From an uncultured bacterium (lineage in GTDB: Bacteria > Actinomycetota > Coriobacteriia > Coriobacteriales > Atopobiaceae): 64,000 bases of DNA. The stretch covers positions 1 through 64,000 of the forward strand of contig CAJMNO010000011.1 in the NCBI GenBank assembly GCA_905214865.1, given 5' to 3'. Shown here piece after piece: positions 8,788 through 18,712 of this stretch. The notes beneath the pieces were generated by a model, which did not search any database, was not told where the DNA came from, and saw nothing but the letters and a program-made list of their open reading frames with translations. The stretch's first letter is position 1. Each line of letters opens with the position of its first letter. The position numbers were made by a program, and so were the translations under genes.

Positions 8788-11049
8788 CTACTCCTCGCCT
8801 TCCTCGGCGGAGTCCGCACCGTCCTCGTCTTCGTCCTCGTCGATCACGAGGGGACGGAAGCTTGCGGTGTCGCCGCCCACGACCTCGTGCTCGGTGGCCT
8901 CGATGACCTCGGAGTGCTCCTTGACCATCTTGTCGGAGAAGATGTCGCCCTCGTCCTCCTCCACGACGGTGGCGGCGCTGACGGGCTTCATTGAGCCGGT
9001 GCCGGAGGGCTCGGTTACGCGCGTGAGCCTGTGCTGGCGCTTGGTCTTGCCAAACAGCGGCACGTACTCAAAGATCAGGCTGGAGTTCTCAAGGCCGTAC
9101 CAGCGGGCGGGGGAGCCGCACACGTGACGGATGGCGTACTTGAGGTTGATCACGTTGGCGTTGCTGCCGCTGATGTCGGACTCGGGCGTGAGCACCTTGC
9201 GGATGAGGCAGAAGCGGAAGTCGCCCACGTTGCCGTGGTCGCGGTAGATCGAGTACTTGTGGTTCTGCGGGGCCAGCTGGTGGTGCGCCATGAGGTCGGC
9301 GACGATCTGGTACAGGTAGGTGTTGACGCGCTGGTTGACCTTGAAACCCAGGCGCAGCTGGATCTTGAACACGAAGTTGGTGCCAAAGTCGTTCACGATG
9401 TACTCGTGCGTGAACGGGTCGTTGGTCACCTGGACGTTGAGGAAGTAGTACGCCTTGGCACGCTTGGGGCGCTTGTCCAGGATGGAGTAGAGGATGTCGC
9501 GGTCGAGCTTGTCGGGCGACGAGTCGTTGGTGAGGAACACCAGGTTGTCGGCGATGTAGGGATAGCTGTCGTCGTGGCTCAGCTCCTGGAGCTGGTCGAT
9601 GTACTTGCTCACGGGCAGGTACACCGTCTGGGTGCGCTCGATGGCGGTGCCGCGGCGCCAGATGTACATGACGAGGAAGATCGCCGTTGCCATGAGGACG
9701 GTGAAGTAGCCGCCGTGCATGAACTTGGTGAGCGACGAGAAGAAGAACATGGCCTCGATGAGCCCGAACGTGACCACAAAGAGGACGGCGACGCCGCGCT
9801 TGTGGCGGATCCGCGAGAGGTACGTGAAGAGCAGCAGTGTGGTCATGAGCATGGTGACCGTGATGGCCAGGCCGTAGGCCGCCTCCATGTGGCTGGAGCG
9901 TTGGAAGAACAGCACCACGAAGATGCAGGCCACCCACATGATGTTGTTGACCAGCGGGATGTAGATCTGGCCGCGGGTCTGCGAGGGGTAGTTGATCTTC
10001 ATGTGGGGCATGAGGTCCAGGCGGATTGCCTCCGACACGATGGAGTAGGAGCCCGTGATGAGTGCCTGAGACGCGATGATGGCGGCAAAGGTGGAGAGGA
10101 TGACGGAGAAGGCGCGGAAGTTGGCGGGGATCATATGGAAGAACGGGTTGAGGTCTGCCATGGTGGCGAGCGCTGCGACGTTGCGGTTTGCCAGAATCCA
10201 GGCGCCCTGCCCCAGGTAGTTGAGGATGAGGCACGCCTTCACGAACGGCCAGGTGGCGTAGATGTTTGCCTTGCCCACGTGGCCCATGTCGGAGTACAGG
10301 GCCTCGGGGCCGGTGGTGCACAGGAACACGTTGCCCAGGACCATGAGGCCGGCGGCGTTGATCCTGTGGTCAAACAGGAAGGTGATGCCACGCACGGGGT
10401 TGAACGCGCGGAACACGTTGAGGTTGTCGCCCACGTTGAGGAGCCCCGTGATGCCCAGGTAGAGGAACCACACGGTCATGACCGGGCCAAAGAGCTTTCC
10501 GATGGTCGAGGTGCCGGCACGCTGCATGGCAAACAGGATGCACAGGATCACGATGGTGATCACGATCACGATCTGCTGGTTGTCCCCGATGACCGAGTAC
10601 ACGTGGCGGATGGTGCGCAGGCCCTCGATGGCGGTGGTCACGGTGACGGCGGGGGTCAGGATGCCGTCGGCGAGAAGTGCCGCGCCGCCGATCATGGCGG
10701 GGACGATCAGCCACTTGGCGCAGCGCTTCACCAGGCTGTAGAGGGCGAAGATGCCGCCCTCGTTGTGGTTGTCCGCCTTCATGGCCACCAGGACGTACTT
10801 CACCGTGGTGATGAGGGTGATCGTCCATATGAGAAGGGAGAGGGCGCCGATCACGGTGTCGTCTCCCATGGTCGTGAGTCCGCCGTTGTCGGACATGATG
10901 GCCTTGAGGGTGTACATTGGGCTGGTGCCGATGTCTCCGTACACCACGCCCAGGGTGACGAGGATCATCCCCGCCGAGAGGGGTATCCCGGCGCTCTTCG
11001 ACCCCTTGCGGGCCCTGCGACCGGATTCCGCAGCTCTGACGTTACTCAT
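8788..11049 (-). CDS. kup: KUP-family potassium uptake transporter
   Basis: A 753-residue polytopic membrane protein that imports K+ by H+ symport. The signature GVVYGDIGTSPMYTLKAI is in the first membrane segment, followed by DNHNEGGIFALYSL and GGAALLADGILTPAVTV. About twelve hydrophobic segments cover residues 20-460, then a hydrophilic cytosolic C-terminal domain ends in an acidic tail (DEDEDEDGADSAEEGEE). The gene stands alone, convergent with the repeat region and divergent from the S10 peptidase gene. Its leader carries a hairpin, listed separately. Confidence 0.93.
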   Translation of the reverse strand: MSNVRAAESGRRARKGSKSAGIPLSAGMILVTLGVVYGDIGTSPMYTLKAIMSDNGGLTTMGDDTVIGALSLLIWTITLITTVKYVLVAMKADNHNEGGIFALYSLVKRCAKWLIVPAMIGGAALLADGILTPAVTVTTAIEGLRTIRHVYSVIGDNQQIVIVITIVILCILFAMQRAGTSTIGKLFGPVMTVWFLYLGITGLLNVGDNLNVFRAFNPVRGITFLFDHRINAAGLMVLGNVFLCTTGPEALYSDMGHVGKANIYATWPFVKACLILNYLGQGAWILANRNVAALATMADLNPFFHMIPANFRAFSVILSTFAAIIASQALITGSYSIVSEAIRLDLMPHMKINYPSQTRGQIYIPLVNNIMWVACIFVVLFFQRSSHMEAAYGLAITVTMLMTTLLLFTYLSRIRHKRGVAVLFVVTFGLIEAMFFFSSLTKFMHGGYFTVLMATAIFLVMYIWRRGTAIERTQTVYLPVSKYIDQLQELSHDDSYPYIADNLVFLTNDSSPDKLDRDILYSILDKRPKRAKAYYFLNVQVTNDPFTHEYIVNDFGTNFVFKIQLRLGFKVNQRVNTYLYQIVADLMAHHQLAPQNHKYSIYRDHGNVGDFRFCLIRKVLTPESDISGSNANVINLKYAIRHVCGSPARWYGLENSSLIFEYVPLFGKTKRQHRLTRVTEPSGTGSMKPVSAATVVEEDEGDIFSDKMVKEHSEVIEATEHEVVGGDTASFRPLVIDEDEDEDGADSAEEGEE

Positions 11050-11081
11050 TTCGCTCCTTCACTCGGATGCGTTAAGCCGTC

Positions 11082-11119
11082 TCGCTTGGGAGGGAACGTT
11101 TTGGCTCCCCAACGAGAAA
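11082..11119 (-). promoter_or_regulatory. hairpin in the kup leader
   Basis: TCTCGCTTGGGAG and CTCCCCAACGAGA pair with few mismatches, about 35-70 bases upstream of the kup start. It could be an attenuator or another leader control. It does not resemble a c-di-AMP (ydaO) riboswitch to my eye. Confidence 0.35.
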
Positions 11120-11292
11120 AGCATAGTGCAAATGTAGAATGCTAGCACTTTAAGTCACGGTAAAGGAGGGGCCCTGAGCGGGGCAAATTCGGCGAATCGA
11201 AGCCACTGGGCAGTGGAATACAATTGTCCGACGCTTCCATTACGAGCAGTTGGCAAAATGCCGGCAGGTGCTGGCCAGAGAGGAGAGCCCAG

Positions 11293-12813
11293 ATGGCGGA
11301 AGACAGAGAGGACGCCCCGCGCGAGCAGGCTGCGTGCGCGGTGCCCAGGGACGCGTTCATGACGGTTCCGGCCGACGCGCGGCTCAAGATCCCCGAGCCG
11401 GCGAGCGCCCACCTGTCTTGGGAGGGCCTTGACCCGCATGCGGGCGAGAGGATCGACTACGTGGCCACGGCGGCCCACCTCGACGTGCGCGGGGACACCG
11501 GGGCGCTCATAGGCAAGATGTTCTCGCTCTCGTACGTCGCCGACGGGGAGGACCCCGCCGAGCGACCCGTCACCTTCGCGTACAACGGCGGTCCGGGCTG
11601 CGCCTCGGTGCCCATCAACTTCGGCGGCATCGGGCCCCGCAGGGTGGTAACGGAGGGCTGCGGCCACCTGGGCACGCCCATCCGCGTGGAGGACAACCCC
11701 TACACGCTGCTGCGCCAGACCGACCTCGTGTTCCTGGACGCGCTGGGGACGGGCTGGTCGAGCGTGGCCGAGGGGGCGGACACCTCCAAGGTGTTTGGCG
11801 TCGACGGCGATGCCGACGCCTTCTGCCGCGCGATCACCACGTGGCTCGAGGAGAACGGCCGCTGGCAGAGCCCCGTCTACCTCTTTGGCGAGTCGTACGG
11901 CACGGTCCGCAACGCGGTCCTCATGAGGCTCCTCGGCGAGCGCGATGTCAAGGTCGCCGGCGTCACGATGCTCAGCGCAATCTTCGACTGGGTCCAGGTG
12001 ATCGAGGGAGAGGACCTCTACCACCTGGGCATGACCCCGACCATGGCGGCGACGGCGCAGTACTTTGGCAAGGCGGGCCAGGGCGTCGGCGTCGACGAGT
12101 GGTTCTCGCGCGCCATGGACTGGACCGACCAGACGCTGGCGCCCGCGCTTCTCCTTGGCGACCGCCTCCCCGCCGAGCGCGAGGCGGAGGTCGCGCGCGA
12201 GATGGGCGAGCTCATCGGCCTTCCCGCCGAGCACGTGAGGAGGGCGCACCTCCGTGTGACGCTGGACGACTTCCGTCGCAACCTCCTGGCGGACGAGGGG
12301 CTGGTCACCGGCAGGCTCGACATGCGCTTCACGAGCGACGCGCCGCTGGCACTGCAGTCCGACGCCGCGTGGTTTGCGGGCGAGGACGCCGCGGACGACG
12401 CCGTGGAGGCCAGCTGGACGAGCGCCTTCCGCTCGTTCTGCCACGACACCCTGGGCTACCACGGCCCCGCACGCTACCTCAGCAGCAACTACGAGCGCGT
12501 GGGCACCAACTGGAAGTGGGAGCACCACGAGCCGGGCAAGCTCGACGCAAGCGCGAGCCCCAACGTGGCCTACGACATCTCCGCGGCGCTGCGCCGCAAC
12601 CCGCGCATGAAGCTCGCCATCCTGGGCGGTCGCTACGACGCGGCCACCACCTATTGGAACGTGGTGCATGACATGTCCACGCAGTTCCTCTCGCCCCGCC
12701 TCAAGGAGCGGGTGGAGTGGCACCTCTACAACTGCGGCCACATGGCCTACGTGGACGTCCCTACGCTGCAGGCGCTCTCCGCCGACATGGAGGCATTCTA
12801 CGACAGGGCATAG
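11293..12813 (+). CDS. S10-family serine carboxypeptidase
   Basis: A 506-residue alpha/beta hydrolase of the serine carboxypeptidase (S10) family. The oxyanion-hole segment is FAYNGGPGCAS, the nucleophile is Ser201 in FGESYGT, and the remaining triad residues fit Asp449 in GGRYDAATT and His483 in NCGHMAY. There is no signal peptide, so it is probably cytosolic and works on small peptides or amides. The ATG at 11293 follows GAGGAGAG; the longer reading from 11224 has no good ribosome site. It is a single gene ending in a shared convergent terminator. Confidence 0.85.
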   Translation: MAEDREDAPREQAACAVPRDAFMTVPADARLKIPEPASAHLSWEGLDPHAGERIDYVATAAHLDVRGDTGALIGKMFSLSYVADGEDPAERPVTFAYNGGPGCASVPINFGGIGPRRVVTEGCGHLGTPIRVEDNPYTLLRQTDLVFLDALGTGWSSVAEGADTSKVFGVDGDADAFCRAITTWLEENGRWQSPVYLFGESYGTVRNAVLMRLLGERDVKVAGVTMLSAIFDWVQVIEGEDLYHLGMTPTMAATAQYFGKAGQGVGVDEWFSRAMDWTDQTLAPALLLGDRLPAEREAEVAREMGELIGLPAEHVRRAHLRVTLDDFRRNLLADEGLVTGRLDMRFTSDAPLALQSDAAWFAGEDAADDAVEASWTSAFRSFCHDTLGYHGPARYLSSNYERVGTNWKWEHHEPGKLDASASPNVAYDISAALRRNPRMKLAILGGRYDAATTYWNVVHDMSTQFLSPRLKERVEWHLYNCGHMAYVDVPTLQALSADMEAFYDRA

Positions 12814-12835
12814 CGTCCCTGCGTAGGCGAGAGGA

Positions 12836-12869
12836 ACGGCCCCGTCCGCGACGCCGCGGGCGGGGCCGT
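12836..12869. terminator. bidirectional terminator
   Basis: ACGGCCCCG...CGGGGCCGT with an inner CCGCG/CGCGG stem sits between the convergent S10 peptidase and rRNA methyltransferase genes. The stem is very GC-rich and there is no clear T run on either side. Confidence 0.6.
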
Positions 12870-12894
12870 GTCGTGTCTCGCCTGTGACCCGTGG

Positions 12895-15216
12895 CTACGG
12901 GCGGGCGGGCATCTGGGTCCGCCGCACCAGGTAGCAGTGGTGCACCTTGGGGTTGCGGGAGAAGTCCTCGGGGATGGTCTGGGCGGTCACGTCCTCTATC
13001 TCGACGCCATAGCGCGCGAGGTAGTCCACGTCGGGCTTGAAGTCGCGGCGGTTGCACGAGAACACCGCCACGCCGTTCCTGGTGAGCAGGCGGCTGATGC
13101 CGATGAGGAGCTCGGCGTGGTCGCGCTGGACGTCCCAGCTCCCGCTCATGCGGCTCGAGTTCGAGAACGTGGGCACGTCGCAGAACACCAGGTCCCAGCG
13201 GTTCTTGGTCCTGCGCTGGTCGCTCACCCAGCGGAGGACGTCCGCCTGGACGAACTCGTGGTCCTCTCCCACAAACCCGTTGCGCTCCATGTTGCGCCGC
13301 GCCCAGTCGAGGGAGGGGGCGCTCATGTCCACGGTGGTGGTGTGCTTGGCGCCGCCGTCCGCGGCGTAGCAGGTGGCCGTGCCGGTGTACGCGAAGAGGT
13401 TGAGGAACCGCTTGGAGCCCAGGGTCTGCTTGGCCATCTCGCGGACCATGGCGCGCGTCTCGCGGTGGTCGAGGAAGATCCCGCAGTCCAGGCGAGACGA
13501 GAAGTTGACCTCGAACACCAGGCCCCCCTCGTCGATCAGGTGGGAGCCCGGCGGAAGCGGGACCTGCCCGGGGCGCGCCGCCCTCCGGCGCTCCGCGAGG
13601 CCACGGCCCGCCTCGGCGTACTGCGAGCCGCCCTTGGAGCGGGTGCGCACGTGGACGAAGGTGTCCTCGGGCCGCACGTCCAGGGCGAGCGGTGCGATCG
13701 AGAGCACGTCGAGCAGCCGCTCGCGCGCCAGGGCGGGGTCGATCTCGCGCGGGGCGGCGTACTCGCTCACCTGCAGCCAGCGGCCGCGCCTGCCCCTCGC
13801 GGGCATGATCTGGGACCCCTGGAACAGGTCGATGGTCACCGCGTAGTCGGGGAGGTCCGCGTCGTACACGCGGTAGCAGTCGATGCCCTCGCGGCGCGCC
13901 CACTTGGCGCGGAGCTTCGCCACCTTGGCAAGGCGGCGGGCAAACTGCTCCGAGGTGGGAACCAGCACCGGCGTGGAGCCGCGGCCGGGAAGCTCGACGG
14001 TCGTGCGCTCGGGCGCCTCGGCGAGGTCGTACAGGCGGATCGAGGCCTCGTCCCTGCCCACCAGCACGGACGTCTCCTCCACGGGGCTGCCGTCCATCAC
14101 CCGGTCGGTCATGGCGTTGGGGGAGAGGACCACGGCCTGCGTGCCCTGCGGCAGCCCCGTGATGGCGGCGGAGAGGGCCGAGAGGGCGGACGCCTGGGTC
14201 GCGACCTCGTCAGCCTCGATCCAGGAGAGGTCGGCCACGAGGAGGGACCGCCCGGACGCCTCGCCCACGCAGGCGCCGACCTGGGGCGCGTCGACGAAGC
14301 GGGGCTCCACGTGGATGCCCGCGGCCCTGAGGGTCTGCCGCGCCTCGGCCTGGACGTTGCCGCGGTGCTCGTAGGCCACGAGGGTGCAGCCGTGGGCCTC
14401 TCCCTCCTCCGCGCGCTCGCGGGCGTCGTCGAGCAGGGCGTTCCACGCGTCGCCGTCGTGGCCGCCCCATCCCGTGAAGCCCCAGGAGGTCCGGAGCAGG
14501 CCCGGGGCGCGGTTGAGCGCCTGGCCGGCCGCCTCGGCGAGGATGGTGCCGGTGCCGCAGTAGAGCGAGGCGAGCGCCGGGTCGTCGTCGCGGCAGGCTC
14601 TCCACCAGCCGCCCACCTCCAGGAGGGCGGCGGCGTAGTCGGGGCGCAGGGGCACGACGCCCGAGCGCTGGCTGCGGGCCGACTCGTACCCCCTGCGGAA
14701 GAGGGGCCTCCCGGACAGGTCGATTCCCACCGTCGCGCGGTCGCGCGAGATGCGGACCGACACGCGGACGTCGGGGCTGTGCGTGTCGACCATGGGGCGC
14801 ACGCCGCGCCTGCCCTGCAGGCGGTCGACGATGGCGTCCTTGGCGCGCAGGGCCACGAACTGGGAGTTCCTCAGGTCGTCGTTGGTGCCGTGCGCGTCGA
14901 CCGCCACGGTCGCCCCCATGGGGACGTGGTCCTCCCAGGGGATGTCGTACAGGCCGGAGTAGAGGGCGTCGGAGCCCTGCGCCCCCACGTGCCCCAGCTC
15001 CAGGACCACGCTGGAGGCGAGGCGCGACCACAGGCACACGCCGTAGGCGTCGGTCAGGGTGCCGCCAAAGCTCACCTGGCCGCGGAGGGGGCGCACCTGG
15101 GGGGTGCCAAAGGACGAGAGCTCCCCCGCGAGGAGGGACTCGAAGCCCTTGGGGCAGCGTGCGACAAAGCGGGGCTGCCCATCCTGGGATGGCGCGTTCT
15201 GGTCAAGCTGTTGCAT
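12895..15216 (-). CDS. rlmKL: bifunctional 23S rRNA guanine methyltransferase RlmKL
   Basis: A 773-residue fusion of the two enzymes that methylate 23S rRNA (N2 of G2445 and N7 of G2069 in E. coli numbering). The order is an N-terminal THUMP region (FVARCPKGFESLLAGEL), the RlmL-type methyltransferase (PLRPDYAAALL, SLYCGTGTILAEAA, LVADLSWIEADE) and the C-terminal RlmK domain (GSHLIDEGGLVFEVNF, FLNLFAYTGTATCYAA, FCDVPTFSNS). The start MQQLDQNAPS at 15216 has GAGAGGTG upstream. A much longer open frame continues upstream, but it runs antisense through the phosphohexomutase gene and is spurious. The RlmK tetrapeptide is CDVPTFS rather than a DPP-type motif. Confidence 0.9.
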   Translation of the reverse strand: MQQLDQNAPSQDGQPRFVARCPKGFESLLAGELSSFGTPQVRPLRGQVSFGGTLTDAYGVCLWSRLASSVVLELGHVGAQGSDALYSGLYDIPWEDHVPMGATVAVDAHGTNDDLRNSQFVALRAKDAIVDRLQGRRGVRPMVDTHSPDVRVSVRISRDRATVGIDLSGRPLFRRGYESARSQRSGVVPLRPDYAAALLEVGGWWRACRDDDPALASLYCGTGTILAEAAGQALNRAPGLLRTSWGFTGWGGHDGDAWNALLDDARERAEEGEAHGCTLVAYEHRGNVQAEARQTLRAAGIHVEPRFVDAPQVGACVGEASGRSLLVADLSWIEADEVATQASALSALSAAITGLPQGTQAVVLSPNAMTDRVMDGSPVEETSVLVGRDEASIRLYDLAEAPERTTVELPGRGSTPVLVPTSEQFARRLAKVAKLRAKWARREGIDCYRVYDADLPDYAVTIDLFQGSQIMPARGRRGRWLQVSEYAAPREIDPALARERLLDVLSIAPLALDVRPEDTFVHVRTRSKGGSQYAEAGRGLAERRRAARPGQVPLPPGSHLIDEGGLVFEVNFSSRLDCGIFLDHRETRAMVREMAKQTLGSKRFLNLFAYTGTATCYAADGGAKHTTTVDMSAPSLDWARRNMERNGFVGEDHEFVQADVLRWVSDQRRTKNRWDLVFCDVPTFSNSSRMSGSWDVQRDHAELLIGISRLLTRNGVAVFSCNRRDFKPDVDYLARYGVEIEDVTAQTIPEDFSRNPKVHHCYLVRRTQMPARP

Positions 15217-15477
15217 CGGGACACCTCTCGCCCGTGGGGATACCTTCGTTTTCCCACATGATACGGGCTTCTCGCCTGCCTGGGCCCTCCGCGCGGGAGC
15301 TACCAGCAAGACACCACAGGGGGCGTTTCGAACAACGTGGGTTCGACTGGTCCCGATGACCTGCGAGCGCGTCGCGTTTGCCGTATCGCGGGAGGCCCGC
15401 GCGTGGGATGCGACTATCATGCGGTTTGTACGACCAACAGGGGCGCGCCCGCCCCGTGAGCTATCGAGGAGATGCAG

Positions 15478-17199
15478 ATGGACAAAGCTACAGAGGCCAA
15501 GGTCCAGCTTTGGAGGGACAACGTCACCGATCCCGACCTCAAGGGTGAGCTCGAGGGGCTCGTGTCGGGAGACGAGGAGAGGCTTAACGACGCCTTCTAC
15601 CGCGACCTCTCGTTTGGCACGGCGGGCCTGCGCGGCGTCCTCGGCGTGGGCACCAACCGCATGAACGTGTACGTGGTGGCCCAGGCAACCCAGGGCGTGG
15701 CAGACTACCTCAACGCGCACTACGACCACCCCACGCTGGCCATCGCGCGTGACAGCCGTCTGAAGGGCGAGGACTTCCAGCGCGTCGCCGCCGGCGTGCT
15801 TGCGGCCAACGGCGTGCACGTGTACGTGTACCCGCGCATCGAGCCCGTCCCCACGCTGAGCTTCGCGGTCCGCTACCTGCACGCCTCGGCAGGCATCGTC
15901 CTCACCGCCTCGCACAACCCCGCCCAGTACAACGGCTACAAGGTCTACAACGACAACGGCGGCCAGATCGCCAACGAGGCCGCAGACGAGATCTCTGCCG
16001 CCATCGCCCGCACCCCCGTCTTTGGTGGACCCAAGATGATGGACTTTGACGAGGGCCTGGAGAAGGGCCTCATCGAGTGGACGCCGGAGGACGTCCTGGA
16101 CAACTACATCCAGGCGGTCAAGAAGGTCTCGGTCCCCGGGTTCAAGGCGTCCGACGACTACTCGGTGGTGTACACCCCGCTCAACGGCACCGGCATGGAG
16201 TGCGTGAGCCGCATCCTCAAGGAGATCGGCGTCAAGAACGTGACGGTCGTCCCCGAGCAGGCGGAGCCGGACGGCAACTTCCCCACCTGCAAGTACCCCA
16301 ACCCCGAGTTCCGCGAGGCCCTTGACCTCGCCCTCAAGCTCGCGGACGAGAAGAAGCCCAACCTCGTGGTCGCGACCGACCCCGATGCCGACCGCATGGG
16401 CACTGCGATTCCGCACGCCGGCGAGTACAAGCTCCTCACCGGCAACGAGATGGGCGTCCTGCTCATGGACTGGCTCGCGGGCCGCGCCAAGGATGGTGGC
16501 GAGGACGTGTCGCGCAAGGTGGCCGTCTCCACGATCGTCTCGTCGTCCATGCCCGACGCGCTGGCGCGTGACCTGGGCTTCGAGATGAGGCGCGTGCTCA
16601 CCGGCTTCAAGTACATCGGCGACCAGATCGACCAGCTCAAGGACGAGGGCGAGGAGGACCGCTTCCTCATGGGCTTCGAGGAGTCCTACGGCTACCTCGT
16701 GGGCACCCACGCGCGTGACAAGGACGCCATCGTGGCCACCGAGATGTGCGTCGAGATGGCCTCCTACTACGCCGAGAAGGGCATGGACCTCTACGAGGCC
16801 ATGGACGCCCTGTACAAGCGCTACGGCTACTACCTCAACGGCACCGTCAACGCCATGTTCCCCGGCGAGTCCGGCGCCGCTAAGATGGCCGCCATCATGG
16901 ATGGGCTCCGCAAGAACCCGCCCGCGCAGATCGGCGGCTTCAAGGTCACCGGCATGACCGACTACGAGACGGGTGCCCAGATGCCGCGTGTCTCCGGCCT
17001 CCAGAAGGAGCCGGCGCAGACGCTCCCGCCCGCCAACGTCATCGAGTTCAGGCTCGAGGACGACAACAAGGTCATCTTCCGCCCGTCGGGGACCGAGCCC
17101 AAGGTCAAGGCGTATCTCTTCTCCAAGGGCAAGACCCGCGAGCACTCCGAGGAGGTCCGCGCCAAGCTGCAGGCGGCCGCGGAGGAGATGCTCTCGTAG
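15478..17199 (+). CDS. phosphohexomutase (phosphoglucomutase/phosphomannomutase)
   Basis: A cytosolic alpha-D-phosphohexomutase that interconverts sugar 1- and 6-phosphates. The four functional loops are visible: the phosphoserine loop in TASHNPAQYNGYKVY, the metal loop ATDPDADRMG, the sugar-binding loop GFEESYGYLVG and the phosphate-binding RPSGTEPKVKAY. The 573-residue length fits the larger PgcA/PMM2-like bacterial group. The ATG at 15478 is preferred because GAGGAG ends six bases upstream; the ATG at 15472 directly abuts it. Confidence 0.9.
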   Translation: MDKATEAKVQLWRDNVTDPDLKGELEGLVSGDEERLNDAFYRDLSFGTAGLRGVLGVGTNRMNVYVVAQATQGVADYLNAHYDHPTLAIARDSRLKGEDFQRVAAGVLAANGVHVYVYPRIEPVPTLSFAVRYLHASAGIVLTASHNPAQYNGYKVYNDNGGQIANEAADEISAAIARTPVFGGPKMMDFDEGLEKGLIEWTPEDVLDNYIQAVKKVSVPGFKASDDYSVVYTPLNGTGMECVSRILKEIGVKNVTVVPEQAEPDGNFPTCKYPNPEFREALDLALKLADEKKPNLVVATDPDADRMGTAIPHAGEYKLLTGNEMGVLLMDWLAGRAKDGGEDVSRKVAVSTIVSSSMPDALARDLGFEMRRVLTGFKYIGDQIDQLKDEGEEDRFLMGFEESYGYLVGTHARDKDAIVATEMCVEMASYYAEKGMDLYEAMDALYKRYGYYLNGTVNAMFPGESGAAKMAAIMDGLRKNPPAQIGGFKVTGMTDYETGAQMPRVSGLQKEPAQTLPPANVIEFRLEDDNKVIFRPSGTEPKVKAYLFSKGKTREHSEEVRAKLQAAAEEMLS

Positions 17200-17229
17200 G
17201 CTAGCTGCATGTGACGCTCGGCACAAGCA

Positions 17230-17264
17230 GGGGACCCGAGGCTTGCCCTTGGGTCCCCTTTCTG
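17230..17264 (+). terminator. intrinsic terminator of the phosphohexomutase gene
   Basis: GGGGACCC and GGGTCCCC pair across a 13-base loop and are followed by TTTCTG, 30 bases after the stop codon. Confidence 0.75.
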
Positions 17265-17365
17265 TGCTGCGTGCGAATGCGATGGGGGAGAGTGGCGCGC
17301 CACCGCCGCGCCCGGCATCCCACCCTTGGGCCAGAGGCGCGAGGGATGGTGGCCCGCCCGTCTCC

Positions 17366-18484
17366 CTACTGGCTCACCGACAGGGCGTAGAAGCCCTCGG
17401 AGTTGCCGGCGATGGTCCCCATGGCCCAGGTGTGGCTCGACGCCTGCTTGGAGGTGGGGTCGCAGAGCGTGACCGAGTTGTCGTCGTTCAGCGCCGTCAC
17501 CACGGCCCAGTGCTCGTAGGGGGAGTCGAAGTCCTTCTTGAGCTTCACGACCACCACGCTGCCGCCCTCGGACAGGACCGAGTAGAGGTTGTCGCTCGAG
17601 GGTGTGTAGCCCGTGCAGGTCAGGCCGAGGTCGGTCGCCCCCTTGGAGAAGAGGTCGTCGGAGGTGAACGGATCGGAGTCGGTGGCATAGCCCGCCGAGG
17701 CGGCGGCGGAGGCGATGTCGGCGGGGGTCTTGTCCGACTTGCCCGTGAGGCCCATGTAGGCGATGGAGAGGGACGTGGGGCCAGAGCCCGTGACCGCGAG
17801 TACGCTGCCGGCGTAGCTCACGTTGCCCCAGCGGGAGTCCCAGTCCAGGAGCTGCGGGTAGGTGCCCTGCTTCACCTGGTCGTCGTAGGAGGATGCGTCG
17901 GTGCTCGCCTTGGGTTGCGAGGCGACGAACGAGGTGGCATCGGGCTCGAGCAGGGCGAGCTCGGGCAGCCTCTGGTCGGAGTAGTCGCCTGCGTTACGCG
18001 CGATCTTGGCGAGCTGCTCGCCGCTGTCCAGGGCGGTCGTGAACTCCTGGGTGAGCTCGGAGGACGCTCCAGCCGACACGCGCGAGTCCGCCTCGTTCCC
18101 CGTGCCCGACGCTGCGGCGGAGTCTACCGCGGCGCTGCTTCCCGCGCTGCAGCCGCGGGCGCAGGACGATATGACCAGGATGAGGATAACGAGGACGACG
18201 ACTGCTGCGATTGCCAGGATGAGCTCCCTCTGCCGTCGCCCGCCCCGCATGGGGGACCGGCCGTGTCGCTTCCCGTTAAGGGAGTAGCCGGTGTCATGCC
18301 CCGCGAGGGTGCGGTAGTTGTGGTCGCTGCGGTACTTCCCGTCGCGCCGCGTGCTCTGGTGGGAGTGCCCCTTGAGGTCCTTGCCGGGCCGGCTCCGCGA
18401 GTAGTCCCGCTCGTTCGTGGAGCCAAAGCGTCGGACGTCGTGAGACTGGCGCCCGTTTCGTCCCGAGTTGCTTGACAAGGCCAT
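17366..18484 (-). CDS. membrane-anchored C39-like (papain-fold) protein with Cys replaced by Ser
   Basis: 372 residues: a basic, disordered cytosolic stretch (1-85), one membrane segment (about 87-107), a Ser-rich linker, and a C-terminal C39-like domain outside the cell. Typical members read GCGPTSLA at the catalytic cysteine; here the segment is VTGSGPTSLS, with Ser234 encoded by TCT. The His partner is kept (His325 in EHWAVV), followed by SVTLCDPTS. It may be a non-catalytic cell-wall protein or a serine variant. The start MALSSNSGRNG was chosen because residues upstream are unconserved and overlap the divergent promoter region before gtrA. Confidence 0.7.
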   Translation of the reverse strand: MALSSNSGRNGRQSHDVRRFGSTNERDYSRSRPGKDLKGHSHQSTRRDGKYRSDHNYRTLAGHDTGYSLNGKRHGRSPMRGGRRQRELILAIAAVVVLVILILVISSCARGCSAGSSAAVDSAAASGTGNEADSRVSAGASSELTQEFTTALDSGEQLAKIARNAGDYSDQRLPELALLEPDATSFVASQPKASTDASSYDDQVKQGTYPQLLDWDSRWGNVSYAGSVLAVTGSGPTSLSIAYMGLTGKSDKTPADIASAAASAGYATDSDPFTSDDLFSKGATDLGLTCTGYTPSSDNLYSVLSEGGSVVVVKLKKDFDSPYEHWAVVTALNDDNSVTLCDPTSKQASSHTWAMGTIAGNSEGFYALSVSQ

Positions 18485-18712
18485 CGCGCGTCCCCCTGGT
18501 CTTCTCGCGCGCCGACGGCGCGCCTGGGATCTGTTCCGCCAGGCTGAAGGACGCCCAACGTCTGAGCGCATCATACGGCAGGCGCGCGTGCATGTTTGCA
18601 GGAAATGAGGGGAACGGGCATATTCGACCCTCCGGGATGCACGCGGGGGAGGGGTGGGCGAGAGGTGCGTGCTAGTATTTTCACGCAATCTTGGCGGCGG
18701 AAAGGGTCATCC

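Noticed and set aside
9031..11145. 704-codon frame antisense to kup
   Set aside because: Kup has a complete family signature on the other strand; this frame is its shadow.
12895..17226. 1443-codon open frame on the - strand
   Set aside because: Only the part up to 15216 matches a protein (RlmKL). The rest is antisense to the phosphohexomutase gene, a common artefact in GC-rich DNA.
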